This document shows, piece by piece, positions 41,413 to 50,500 of a stretch of 64,000 bases of DNA; position 1 is the stretch's first letter, and each line of letters starts with the position of its first letter. The stretch is from RPQJ01 sp963748985. GTDB taxonomy: Bacteria > Pseudomonadota > Gammaproteobacteria > Steroidobacterales > Steroidobacteraceae. The notes beneath the pieces are model-generated. The model was not told the DNA's origin. It made no database searches and was given only the letters and a program-made list of their open reading frames with translations. The position numbers and the translations under genes are program-made. The stretch is from positions 1 to 64,000 of the forward strand of contig CAVVKQ010000020.1 in the NCBI GenBank assembly GCA_963748985.1, in the 5' to 3' direction.

Positions 41413-42687
41413 ATGAAGCAGACGACAGGTCCGCGCAACGCCTTCTACGCCCAGTCCGGTGGCGTCACCGCCGTCATCAACGCCTCTGCCTGCGGCGTCA
41501 TCGAGACGGCCCGGAAGCACCCACGGCGCATCGGCAAGGTGTACGCGGGCCGCAACGGCATCCTCGGCGCGCTGACCGAAGACCTCATCGACACCGGCAA
41601 GGAAAGTGCCGCCGACATCCGCGCCCTGCGACACACGCCCGCCGGCGCGTTCGGCTCGGCACGCTACAAGCTGAAGAAGTACGAGGACAACCCGGCGCAG
41701 TACGAGCGCCTGATCGAAGTCTTCAAGGCCCACGACATCGGTTACTTTTTCTACAACGGCGGCGGTGACTCGGCCGACACGTGCTACAAGGTCTCGATGC
41801 TGGCCGAAAAGCTGGGGTACCCGCTGCAGGCCATCCACGTGCCGAAGACAGTCGACAACGACCTGCCCATTACCGACTGCTGCCCGGGCTTCGGGTCCGT
41901 AGCCAAATACGTGGCGGTGTCGATCCGTGAAGCCGGCTTCGACGTCGCCTCGATGGCCCGCACGTCCACCAAGGTGTTCGTGCTGGAAGTGATGGGACGT
42001 CACGCGGGCTGGATCGCCGCAGCCGGCGGCCTCGCCGCGCAGAAGGCAGGCGACGCGCCGCACATCATCCTGTTCCCCGAAATCGCGTTCGACGAAGCTG
42101 CCTTCCTCGCCCGCACGGAGGAATGCGTCAAGAAGTACGGGTATTGCGCGGTCGTGGTGTCCGAAGGCGTGCGCAACAAGGACGGCAAGTTCCTGGCCGA
42201 CGCGGGCACGCGTGACGCCTTCGGCCACGCGCAGCTCGGCGGCGTAGGCCCGGTCGTGGCACAGCTGGTCAAGGACAAGCTCGGCTACAAGTACCACTGG
42301 GCCGTGGCGGACTACCTGCAGCGCGCGGCGCGGCACATCGCATCGAAGGTCGACGTCGAGCAGGCGTATGCCGTCGGCAAGGCCGCGGTCGACCTGGCAT
42401 TGAAAGGCCACAACTCGGTGATGCCGACGATCGTCCGCACCTCGAACCGGCCCTACCGCTGGAAGATCGGCATGGCGAGCCTGGACCAGGTGGCCAACGT
42501 CGAGAAGATGCTGCCCCGCGACTACATCACCCCGGACGGACTTCACATCACCGCCAAGGGCCGCAGGTACCTCGCGCCGCTGATCCAGGGCGAGGATTAC
42601 CCGCCGTACCAGGACGGCCTGCCGAAGTACGTGGTGCTCAAGAACAAACCCGTGAAAAAGAAGCTTAAAAAGGCCTTTGTGGTATAG
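41413..42687 (+). CDS. Pyrophosphate-dependent 6-phosphofructokinase
   Basis: A 424-residue phosphofructokinase, much longer than ATP-PfkA (320). The sequence PKTVDND (144-150), with Lys where ATP enzymes have Gly, marks PPi as phosphoryl donor. The nucleotide/PPi loop reads NGGGDSADT (115-123) and the fructose-6-phosphate site MGRHAGWIA (194-202). It would interconvert fructose-6-P + PPi and fructose-1,6-P2 + Pi reversibly. The ATG at 41413 has GGGAG 6 bases upstream; an in-frame ATG at 41389 is less likely. The next gene encodes an H+-pumping pyrophosphatase, so both use PPi. Confidence 0.92.
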   Translation: MKQTTGPRNAFYAQSGGVTAVINASACGVIETARKHPRRIGKVYAGRNGILGALTEDLIDTGKESAADIRALRHTPAGAFGSARYKLKKYEDNPAQYERLIEVFKAHDIGYFFYNGGGDSADTCYKVSMLAEKLGYPLQAIHVPKTVDNDLPITDCCPGFGSVAKYVAVSIREAGFDVASMARTSTKVFVLEVMGRHAGWIAAAGGLAAQKAGDAPHIILFPEIAFDEAAFLARTEECVKKYGYCAVVVSEGVRNKDGKFLADAGTRDAFGHAQLGGVGPVVAQLVKDKLGYKYHWAVADYLQRAARHIASKVDVEQAYAVGKAAVDLALKGHNSVMPTIVRTSNRPYRWKIGMASLDQVANVEKMLPRDYITPDGLHITAKGRRYLAPLIQGEDYPPYQDGLPKYVVLKNKPVKKKLKKAFVV

Positions 42688-42796
42688 TCCCGCGCCTTTT
42701 TTCCGGGGCTGACCGGGCCTTAGACCGAGTCGCAGAACTCGGCGCCCGCACCACCCTGCCAGAATTACGAGTGAAGACCCGTTTGGGAGGTTGAGC

Positions 42797-44839
42797 ATGA
42801 CTACTGACTTCGCGCTGCTGCTCGCGATTGGCGCCGGCGTGGCCGCCATTCTTTACGGCATCCTGTCCGTGCGCTGGATCGTCGCCCAGCCCGCAGGCAA
42901 TGCCCGCATGCAGGAAATTGCTGCTGCCATCCAGCAGGGCGCCAGCGCCTACCTGAACCGCCAGTACTCGACGATCGGTATCGTCGGCGTGGTGCTGTTC
43001 CTGGTGCTCGGCTTCACGCTCGGCTGGGGCACGGCGGGCGGCTTCGCCGTCGGCGCCATACTTTCCGGCCTGGCCGGCTACATCGGCATGAACGTGTCGG
43101 TCCGCGCCAATGTGCGCACGGCCCATGCGGCCAGCGTCGGCCTCAACCCGGCATTGCAGGTTGCGTTCCGCGGCGGCGCCATCACCGGCATGCTCGTCGT
43201 CGGCCTCGGGCTGATCGGCGTGGCGGCCTATTACTGGGTGATGCTCAACGTCACCGGCGGCGACGTGGACAAATCGCTGCACGCACTGGTCGGACTTGCG
43301 TTTGGCGGCTCGCTGATCTCGATTTTTGCGCGACTCGGCGGCGGCATCTTCACCAAGGGCGCCGACGTCGGCGCCGACCTCGTGGGCAAGGTCGAAGCCG
43401 GCATCCCGGAGGACGACCCGCGCAACCCGGCCGTGATCGCCGACAACGTCGGTGACAACGTCGGCGACTGCGCCGGCATGGCGGCGGACCTGTTCGAGAC
43501 CTACGCCGTGACCGTGGTAGCGACCATGCTGCTCGCGGGCCTCACGATGCAGGCCACGCTCGGCATCAACTCCGTGCTGTATCCGCTCGTGCTCGGCGCC
43601 GTGTCGATCGTCGCCTCGATCGCCGGCACCTTCTTCGTGAAGGCGCGCGATGGCGGCAAGATCATGAACGCGCTCTATCGCGGCCTGATCGTTTCGGGCG
43701 TGATCGCGGCCATCGCGTTCTACTTCGTCACGACCAGCATGATGGGCGATGCGGCCATGCCGCTGTTCGGCTGCGCACTGATCGGCCTCGTGCTGACGGG
43801 CGCGATGATCGTGATCACCGAGTACTACACGGCGACGGAATACGCGCCGGTGCGTTACGTGGCGGCGGCGTCGCAGACTGGCCACGGCACCAACGTGATC
43901 GCGGGCCTCGCGGTCTCGATGCGTTCCACCGCCTGGCCGGTGCTCGCGATCTGCGCCGCCATCTGGGGTGCGTACTCGCTGGCCGGCCTGTACGGTATCG
44001 CGATCGCCGCGACGGCGATGCTGTCGATGACGGGCGTGATCGTTGCGCTCGACGCGTACGGCCCGATCACGGACAACGGCGGTGGCATCGCCGAAATGGC
44101 GGGTCTGCCGAAGGAAGTGCGCAAGGTCACCGACGCGCTCGACGCGGTCGGCAACACGACCAAGGCCGTCACCAAGGGCTACGCGATCGGTTCCGCCGGT
44201 CTCGCCGCGCTGGTGCTCTTCGCCGACTACACCAACAACCTGCAGATCGCGGGCAAGCTTGAAGTCTTCTCGCTGTCCGACCCGGCCGTGATCATCGGCC
44301 TGTTTATCGGCGGCCTGGTGCCCTACCTGTTCGGCGCCATGGCGATGGAAGCCGTGGGCCGTGCCGCGGGCTCGGTGGTCGTGGAAGTGCGCCGCCAGTT
44401 CAAGGAGATCCCGGGCATCATGGCCGGCACAGCCAAGCCCGATTACTCGCGCGCGGTCGACATGCTGACCAAGGCGGCGATCAAGGAAATGATCGTGCCG
44501 TCACTGCTGCCGATCCTGGTGCCGGTGATCGTCGGCTTCGGCATGAACTTCCTGCTCGGTCCGGGCGCCGGTATCCGCGCGCTGGGCGGCGTGCTGATCG
44601 GCACGATCGTCACGGGTCTCTTCGTCGCCATTTCGATGTGTACGGGAGGCGGCGCCTGGGACAACGCCAAGAAGTACGTCGAGGAAGGCAATTTCGGCGG
44701 CAAGGGCTCCGAGACGCACAAGGCGGCCGTCACCGGCGACACCGTCGGCGATCCGTACAAGGACACCGCGGGCCCGGCCATCAACCCGCTGATCAAGATC
44801 ATCAACATCGTGGCGCTGCTGCTGGTGCCACTGCTTTGA
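42797..44839 (+). CDS. hppA: K+-independent H+-translocating pyrophosphatase
   Basis: A 680-residue polytopic enzyme with about 16 helices that couples hydrolysis of PPi to proton export, or synthesises PPi from the proton gradient. The PPi-binding DVGADLVGKVE (about 191-201) and DNVGDNVGDCAGMAADLFE follow the family. The determinant GNTTKAVT has Lys at 456 and Thr at 459, equivalent to the Lys/Thr that make the enzyme K+-independent. The ATG at 42797 has GGGAGG a few bases upstream; a TTG two codons earlier is also open. It is 109 bp after the PPi-phosphofructokinase and is followed by a terminator. Confidence 0.96.
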   Translation: MTTDFALLLAIGAGVAAILYGILSVRWIVAQPAGNARMQEIAAAIQQGASAYLNRQYSTIGIVGVVLFLVLGFTLGWGTAGGFAVGAILSGLAGYIGMNVSVRANVRTAHAASVGLNPALQVAFRGGAITGMLVVGLGLIGVAAYYWVMLNVTGGDVDKSLHALVGLAFGGSLISIFARLGGGIFTKGADVGADLVGKVEAGIPEDDPRNPAVIADNVGDNVGDCAGMAADLFETYAVTVVATMLLAGLTMQATLGINSVLYPLVLGAVSIVASIAGTFFVKARDGGKIMNALYRGLIVSGVIAAIAFYFVTTSMMGDAAMPLFGCALIGLVLTGAMIVITEYYTATEYAPVRYVAAASQTGHGTNVIAGLAVSMRSTAWPVLAICAAIWGAYSLAGLYGIAIAATAMLSMTGVIVALDAYGPITDNGGGIAEMAGLPKEVRKVTDALDAVGNTTKAVTKGYAIGSAGLAALVLFADYTNNLQIAGKLEVFSLSDPAVIIGLFIGGLVPYLFGAMAMEAVGRAAGSVVVEVRRQFKEIPGIMAGTAKPDYSRAVDMLTKAAIKEMIVPSLLPILVPVIVGFGMNFLLGPGAGIRALGGVLIGTIVTGLFVAISMCTGGGAWDNAKKYVEEGNFGGKGSETHKAAVTGDTVGDPYKDTAGPAINPLIKIINIVALLLVPLL

Positions 44840-44843
44840 GGAA

Positions 44844-44870
44844 GTGATTAGTGATTAGTGACCAGTGCGG
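44844..44870 (+). repeat. AGTGATT heptad tandem after hppA
   Basis: Just after the hppA stop comes AGTGATT-AGTGATT-AGTGACC-AGTG, a tandem with the same 7-bp period and 3'-end position as the GGGGTTA arrays, but with different bases and no inverted partner. It may be a diverged or unrelated simple repeat. Confidence 0.6.
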
Positions 44871-44902
44871 CGCGCCGCGCCGGTTACGGACTACTGAGAC
44901 AG

Positions 44903-44935
44903 AAAGGCCCCGGTTTCTCCGGGGCCTTTCTTTTG
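44903..44935 (+). terminator. Rho-independent terminator of hppA
   Basis: An 11-bp stem, AAAGGCCCCGG with CCGGGGCCTTT around TTTCT, is followed by CTTTTG. It lies 64 bp after the hppA stop. The A-rich 5' arm could also serve transcripts on the other strand. Confidence 0.9.
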
Positions 44936-45204
44936 ATTCTGTCATCGAATCGTGTTGGCTCATGTAGCAAGATCCAGTAGAAAGACATTGGCCAAGGACT
45001 GCGGTCGGCCAGGAGCGGCCGTACACCCAGCCAGAATGCCTGCCCGATAGCGGCCACTCGCGACATGCCGATTCGCGGACTCGCACCGAAGCGATGGACG
45101 ACGCGGGCCGGCTTGTCTAAACGGGTTCTGGACGCCCCTGGCTGACGTATCTGTCTCTCGGCGCCGCATTACCCGCTAGACTCAGGTCGTGCGCGAGCAT
45201 TCAA
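44936..45204. other. Gap before the TolB/TPR gene
   Basis: About 270 bases between the hppA terminator and the GTG start at 45205. I see no convincing gene, repeat or riboswitch. A promoter for the downstream gene must lie here, but no good -35/-10 pair stands out. Confidence 0.5.
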
Positions 45205-47019
45205 GTGAACGACACGCCGACCGAGCGTGAGGGAGAAGGCCCGTGGGCCAAGCTGACCCGCCGCAAGGTGGTGCAGTGGGGCATCGTCTATTCCGCGGGT
45301 GCCTGGGGTCTGCTGCAGGGCATCGCCTACGTCAGCAGCACGTTCGACTGGCCGCGCCAGCTGCAACAGGTCGCAACGCTCACGTTGCTGATCGGTCTTC
45401 CGATCGTGCTCGTGACTGCGTGGTATCACGGCGACAAGGGCCAGCAGCGGGTCACCGCGGCCGAGCTCGTCATCATCGCGCTGCTGTTCCTGCTGGGCGG
45501 CGGGATCTTCTGGCGCTATGACCGCGCGAGCCACGTCGCATCGCCCGCCGCGCCGTCTGCCGGGGCGACAGCGGCCGTGTCGGCCGCACACCCGTCCGTC
45601 TCCGCGCGATCGATCGCTGTACTGCCGTTCGTCAACATGTCTGGTGACCCGGCCAACGAGTACTTCTCCGACGGCATCTCCGAGGAAATCCTGAACGTGC
45701 TCGCGCGAGTGCCGGACTTGAGCGTCGCTGCACGCACCTCGTCGTTCCAGTTCAAGGACGAGAAGCGCGACGTCGAGCATATCGCCGCGCAGCTCAAGGT
45801 GCGCATGGTGCTCGAGGGTAGCGTGCGCAAGCAGGCAGATCGGGTGCGCATCACGGCGCAGCTGATCGACGCACAGACGGGGTTTCACGTCTGGTCGGAG
45901 ACCTACGACCGTGAACTCAAGGACATCTTCGCCATCCAGGACGAGATCGCGCGGGCGATCGGCGACGAGTTGAAGGTCCGCGTGGTTGGCGCAGCCGGGT
46001 CCGGATCGTCGGTCAGCGGCACCAAGAACCTGAAGGCGCACGATCTCTACCTGCGAGGTCTGGCGCTGTGGCAGGTTCGCCGGGACGACGAGCTGTGGGC
46101 GGCCATTGGTGCGTTCCAGCAGGCCATCGCGGTAGATCCGGAGTTCGCGGCAGCCTGGGGCGGACTGGCGCTTTGTTACGCGGTGATCCCCGATTACACG
46201 GTGCGAATTTCATACAGTGATGCCTATGCAAACGCACGCCAGGCCGCCGAGCGGGCGCTGGTGATCGACCCGACGCTTGCCGAGGCCTACGCGGCGCTGG
46301 GCAGTGTGGAGAACTCTGATCTGCACTATGAAACGGCGGTCGCACTTTTCAAGCGCGCCATCGCACTGAAGCCCTCGTTCGCCACGGCCCACCAGTGGCT
46401 GGGAACCTCGGTGATGGTCACGGGCAAGCGCGAGGAGAGCCTCGCCTCGCTCGAGCGCGCGGCCGCGCTCGATCCCCGCTCGCTGATCGTCGCGAGCAAT
46501 TACTCGACCATGCTCCTGATCGCCGGTCGCAACGCGGACGCGATCGCCGCCTGCGAGCCGACACTCGAGTTCGCGCCCGAGTCCATCCTCTGTGTGTCCA
46601 CCATCGGGCCGGCGCACGTGCTGGACGGCAAACTCGACAAGGCGCGGCCGTACTACGACCAGTGGGCGCGGAACTGGGGTACGGGCACCGACCGGCAGGT
46701 TGCCGAACTCTTCGACGCGCTGGAAGGCAAAGGCGATCGAAAGGCGTTCGCGCGCAGGCTCGCCGCGATCCCGGACCGAAGCTGGAACGATCCTGAAAGC
46801 GGGAACCTGTTTTCTGACTTGGACATCCCGGCACTCCTCGTGCAACTCGGCGAACAGGAACTCGCGCTCCAGTACATCCATGGGACAAGCGGAAGCACCA
46901 ACCTCGCCTGGTCCATGTTGATGCCGATGATGGACCCGATCCGCTGCGATCCACGCTTCAAGGACAAAGTTGCGAAGATGAAGATCACGGACACGCGCGC
47001 AGCGAAGCTCTGCACCTGA
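45205..47019 (+). CDS. Membrane-anchored TolB-N/TPR-repeat protein
   Basis: A 604-residue protein. Three transmembrane segments occupy about 24-44, 56-74 and 86-104. A TolB-like amino-terminal (FlgO-type) domain follows (about 132-255), starting SIAVLPFVNMSGDPANEYFSDGISEEI, and then TPR repeats (about 265-520) such as AWGGLALCYA and AEAYAALGSVEN. Homologues often have an N-terminal CadC-like winged helix or an adenylate cyclase domain, which is absent here, leaving an unusual all-membrane N-terminus. The role is unknown; a periplasmic sensor or scaffold is plausible. A GTG at 45205 is taken as the start. Confidence 0.82.
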   Translation: MNDTPTEREGEGPWAKLTRRKVVQWGIVYSAGAWGLLQGIAYVSSTFDWPRQLQQVATLTLLIGLPIVLVTAWYHGDKGQQRVTAAELVIIALLFLLGGGIFWRYDRASHVASPAAPSAGATAAVSAAHPSVSARSIAVLPFVNMSGDPANEYFSDGISEEILNVLARVPDLSVAARTSSFQFKDEKRDVEHIAAQLKVRMVLEGSVRKQADRVRITAQLIDAQTGFHVWSETYDRELKDIFAIQDEIARAIGDELKVRVVGAAGSGSSVSGTKNLKAHDLYLRGLALWQVRRDDELWAAIGAFQQAIAVDPEFAAAWGGLALCYAVIPDYTVRISYSDAYANARQAAERALVIDPTLAEAYAALGSVENSDLHYETAVALFKRAIALKPSFATAHQWLGTSVMVTGKREESLASLERAAALDPRSLIVASNYSTMLLIAGRNADAIAACEPTLEFAPESILCVSTIGPAHVLDGKLDKARPYYDQWARNWGTGTDRQVAELFDALEGKGDRKAFARRLAAIPDRSWNDPESGNLFSDLDIPALLVQLGEQELALQYIHGTSGSTNLAWSMLMPMMDPIRCDPRFKDKVAKMKITDTRAAKLCT

Positions 47020-47431
47020 CGCAGCGCGTCCCGCTCGGCCGGCGGCACGACGACGCCCCCTTGCCGGGCGGCAGGCATTTGAGGCGGGGGGATTCTCGCT
47101 TGATTCCCACGGGCATCTTGGCTGCTGCAGCCGCTGCGTAATCTCTTGCAAAGATTGGCGCTCCCAAAGGGATTCGAATCTTCGTGCCAGCCTTGAGAAG
47201 GTGAGGTACGAGGCGGGCCTATCGCAGTTCAGTACGGAATGGCACAGGGTTGATTCGGAGATCTGAAATCGAGTTCTTCGGTTGAACCTGAGTCTCAAGG
47301 TCTGGAGCCGGCTGCGCACGGCACTCACCACATTGAGCTTCGCAAAAACGGCACGGTGACGGCGCCATGGATACTGCCGACTGCGAGTCATCGGCTCTCG
47401 GTCACGCGATCTGTCCGCGTCGATGTCGCAA
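47020..47431. other. Non-coding convergent gap
   Basis: First three quarters of the 550-bp region between the stops of the TolB/TPR gene and the DUF885 gene. Short frames on both strands lack homology features and look like GC-rich chance ORFs. No terminator with a T-tract is visible. The conserved-loop hairpin follows at 47432. Confidence 0.5.
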
Positions 47432-47505
47432 GCGGTTGATCTGGGGCATTGCCCAGAGCGCGTGTCCGCCTTTCCAAGCTCTGGGCAATGCCCCGGATCG
47501 GCCGC
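47432..47505 (+). repeat. Conserved-loop long hairpin, copy 3
   Basis: The arms 47432-47459 and 47478-47505 form a 28-bp stem around the 18-base loop GCGTGTCCGCCTTTCCAA, one substitution from the loop of copies 1 and 2. The stem sequence is different from the others, yet stays paired; its three non-Watson-Crick positions are all T.G in the loop-sense strand, which would pair as U.G in RNA. It again lies between two convergent genes. Confidence 0.85.
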
Positions 47506-47569
47506 CTGCAACCGGCGAGCCTGCCTGCCATTTCGCCCGCCCGGGGAACCGCCCGGAACGAGCGCCGCT

Positions 47570-49330
47570 TCAGTGCGCTGCCTGCCGCGAAGGCACGTAC
47601 TGTTCCATCACGGCCTGCTCGAGCAACTCGGGCGGCACGAGACCCTGGCTGATCACGAAGTCGTGGTACGACTGCACGTCGAATATTTCGCCGAGCTGCA
47701 GTTCCGCGCGCGCACGGATGCCCAGCTGCTTTTCATAGCCGTAGAAGTACGACGTCGCCTGCCCCGGCGAGAGGAAGCTGTAGCGATCCGCCTCTTGCTT
47801 TGCCATCGGCTCGGAGAGCAGCACCTCGTTCATCAGGAATTTCTTCGCGGCGTCCGGCGTGATCTGGCCGAGGTTGACCATCGGGTCGAGGAAGGCGCGC
47901 GCGGCGCGCATCAGGCGCATCTGCAGCGAGCCCATCTGGCCCTCGAGCGGCAGGTAGGGCTTGAGGAACGATTCGGCATACAGCGCCCACCCTTCGACGT
48001 TTGCGCTGTTGAAGGCAAACACTGCGCGCGGGATCGAGACGCCGACTTCCGTCATCTTGGCGAACTGCAGCTCGTGACCCGGCCGCGCTTCGTGCGCCGT
48101 CAACGTCCACGTGATCGCGTCGAACTTGAAATCATCCATGTTAGAGCCCGGCGCCGCGTTCGGGTTCTCGAGCGGCAGAACGAACTCCGCGGGCTCGCCG
48201 GTGTTGCCGATCAGTCGCGGCGGGCTCAGGTGCGGGGCGGGCTGCGCCGCCGATTCCGCCTCAGTGGCGAGGCGGATCACCGCCTTGCGGTCGGGCAGCG
48301 TGATGAGATGCTCGCGACGCACGATGTCCTGGATGGCGGCGAGACGCGCGTTATAGGTCGGCAGCAGCTGGTGGTTCGAGATCGTCTGCTTCTTGAGTTC
48401 GCGCATCACGTCCTTGTAATTGGAGGACGCAAACCCACGTTCCTTCGCGACGATCCGGGCGAGCGACTGCATCTCGTCGCGAGTCTGCACGAAGCCAACG
48501 ACGGCGCGGTTGATGAGCGCCTGCGGCTCCATCTTGACGCCCACGTTCTTCAGGTTGTCCGCGTAAATCTCGGGCGGCAGCAGGTTCGTCGTGCGCGCGC
48601 GCGGGAGGATTTCCTCGCGCACCCAGGCGTCGTAGTCAGCCACCTGGCTTTCGAGCACCTTCAGGTCCTTCTCGTAGCCCTTGAGCCCGCTCTTCACGAA
48701 CAGGTCGTGGATGCCCTTCAGGTAGCGCTGCGAGTTGCCGAGGTTCTGCTCGACTTCGACCGTCCACGGTCCGGTCAGGCCCGTTTCGCCGAACCGCTCG
48801 GTCGATCGGTCCTGCGCCAGCTTCGTGATTGGGTCGTAGCCGGGCTCGCGTCCGGTGTACTTGCGCAGTCGCTCAAGCGCAGCCGGGTAGCGAGCGTGGT
48901 CGACCCGCGGGTCGAGAAGTGCCTGGAAGCTGCCGAAGACCATGTTTGGCACATCGAAGTACGGCAGCATCAGCCTGCGGGTGAGTTCACTCGAAGCACG
49001 CTGGTCGCGTTCCGCGTCGATCAGGATCTGCAGGTCCTGCCGCACCCGGGGGTCCGTGGCGGCCGCGAGTTGCGCCGCGAGTTGCTCCCCCACCTTCCGC
49101 GAATCCGACTCAAAGCGCTGGTCGACGTTCGGCCTGAGGTCGCGAACTTCCGCATCGTGCCCGTCGACGCCGAGGTTGGCGGCGACCTCCGGGGCGTACC
49201 TGGCCAGCAATTCGAGCAATGGTTGCGCGTTGGCGTTGCTCTCGGCGATCCAGGCAGGTTCCGCAGCCTGCACGGTCGCGGTGAACGCCATGACCGCGAC
49301 GGCGGCCCCTTTCCAGATCGATCTCAGCAT
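47570..49330 (-). CDS. DUF885 family exported hydrolase
   Basis: A 586-residue DUF885 protein with a signal peptide (about 1-22, MLRSIWKGAAVAVMAFTATV). The motif TLTAHEARPGHELQF (HExxxGH) and the later EGWALYAE are consistent with a metallopeptidase-like active site related to M32/M3-type folds. Some relatives are annotated as dipeptidyl carboxypeptidases or lipoproteins. The ATG at 49330 begins the signal sequence, with a GGGGGA upstream. It is probably periplasmic; the substrate is unknown. Confidence 0.87.
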   Translation of the reverse strand: MLRSIWKGAAVAVMAFTATVQAAEPAWIAESNANAQPLLELLARYAPEVAANLGVDGHDAEVRDLRPNVDQRFESDSRKVGEQLAAQLAAATDPRVRQDLQILIDAERDQRASSELTRRLMLPYFDVPNMVFGSFQALLDPRVDHARYPAALERLRKYTGREPGYDPITKLAQDRSTERFGETGLTGPWTVEVEQNLGNSQRYLKGIHDLFVKSGLKGYEKDLKVLESQVADYDAWVREEILPRARTTNLLPPEIYADNLKNVGVKMEPQALINRAVVGFVQTRDEMQSLARIVAKERGFASSNYKDVMRELKKQTISNHQLLPTYNARLAAIQDIVRREHLITLPDRKAVIRLATEAESAAQPAPHLSPPRLIGNTGEPAEFVLPLENPNAAPGSNMDDFKFDAITWTLTAHEARPGHELQFAKMTEVGVSIPRAVFAFNSANVEGWALYAESFLKPYLPLEGQMGSLQMRLMRAARAFLDPMVNLGQITPDAAKKFLMNEVLLSEPMAKQEADRYSFLSPGQATSYFYGYEKQLGIRARAELQLGEIFDVQSYHDFVISQGLVPPELLEQAVMEQYVPSRQAAH

Positions 49331-49518
49331 CTCGTGTTTCCCCCGGGGAGAGCGGTGACCGGCTGGCACCTGGCCCGTCGACGCGAAGCGGGAATCATGC
49401 AGGGGTGGAGTCCAGAACGCGATTCGCCCCGCCGCGCAGACTGCACGGGTCGTCGCACCCGCCGCCCGATGGACCAGCGCGCTTGCAGCCCGGCCTTGGA
49501 TCTCGCGAAAATGCGAGC

Positions 49519-50292
49519 ATGAACAATCAATCCTCTCGCGCCCACGAATTTCACCAACTGCACGTTCCTGGCGATCCTCTGGTCATTTTCAATGCCTGGG
49601 ATTGCGGCAGTGCGCGTGCTGTCGCCGCAGCGGGTGCGCGCGCCATCGGCACGGGCAGCTGGTCAGTGGCCGCAGCGCATGGATACCCAGACGGGGAGCA
49701 GCTGCCGCTCGACCTCGCGCTCGCCAATCTCGAACGCATCGTTCGAACCGTCGACCTGCCCGTATCGATCGACCTCGAGGCGGGCTACGGAGCACGACCT
49801 GAGGACGTCGACCGCAGCGTGACAGACGCAATCCGGGCCGGCGCAGTCGGCATCAACCTGGAGGACGGGATGGCGGACGAGGCAGGCATCTACGGGATCG
49901 ACGACCAGGTCGCCCGCATTCGTGCCGCGCGCGCGGCGGCCAACCGCCTGTCGGTACCGCTCTTCATCAACGCCCGCACCGACTTCTTCCTGCATGCCAG
50001 ACCCGAAGCACACGACGCGGGCCTCGTGCTCGCAGCGCAACAACGCGCAGCAGCCTATGCACAGGCGGGCGCAAGTGGCTTCTTCGTGCCGGGCATCTTG
50101 CAGCCGGAACACATTCGTGACGTGTGTGCCGCCACGACATTGCCGGTCAACGTCATGATGATGTCGTCGCTACCGCCGCGGGCCGAACTCGCACGACTCG
50201 GTGTCGCCAGGATCAGTCATGGCCCCGGCCCTTACCGGGACGCGATGCAGTTCATCGAGCAGGCCGCCCGCAAGGCAATCCATGGGTCGTGA
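49519..50292 (+). CDS. Isocitrate lyase/PEP mutase superfamily protein
   Basis: A 257-residue (beta/alpha)8 lyase of the PEP mutase/ICL family. The Mg2+ site shows PVSIDLEAGYG and GINLEDG; the strand LFINARTDFFL is typical. The KKCGH motif of true isocitrate lyase and methylisocitrate lyase is absent, so it is more like the oxaloacetate decarboxylase or carboxyphosphonoenolpyruvate-mutase-like group. The start at 49519 fits homologues (about 257 aa). No pathway partner adjoins it. Confidence 0.85.
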   Translation: MNNQSSRAHEFHQLHVPGDPLVIFNAWDCGSARAVAAAGARAIGTGSWSVAAAHGYPDGEQLPLDLALANLERIVRTVDLPVSIDLEAGYGARPEDVDRSVTDAIRAGAVGINLEDGMADEAGIYGIDDQVARIRAARAAANRLSVPLFINARTDFFLHARPEAHDAGLVLAAQQRAAAYAQAGASGFFVPGILQPEHIRDVCAATTLPVNVMMMSSLPPRAELARLGVARISHGPGPYRDAMQFIEQAARKAIHGS

Positions 50293-50500
50293 GCAAACCC
50301 GACCGGACCCGGGCTGACCTTCCCCGCGTTCAGGTCAGTCTTGCGGCTGAAGCTTTTCCAGCCGGGCCCGCAGCGAGCCAGTTCGGCGATGATGCCAGGA
50401 AAGATGATGGCGAGTTCAGCCTGCGAGATCAGCCGCCGGCGAAGTTTTGCATTAGGCTCACACACCATCGCTGCCCAGGTTCTTGCCACGAGGTGCCGCC

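Noticed and set aside
42665..43885. 406-codon minus-strand frame opposite hppA
   Set aside because: Arg/His/Asp-rich shadow of a membrane-protein gene; no homology features.
45205..47019. Adenylate cyclase assignment for the TolB/TPR protein
   Set aside because: TolB-N plus TPR often accompanies class III cyclase domains, but no cyclase catalytic motif is present in this protein.
50232..50489. 85-codon minus-strand frame between the PEP-mutase-like and aldo/keto reductase genes
   Set aside because: Overlaps the 3' end of a real gene, has no ribosome-binding site or recognisable domain; at most a remnant.
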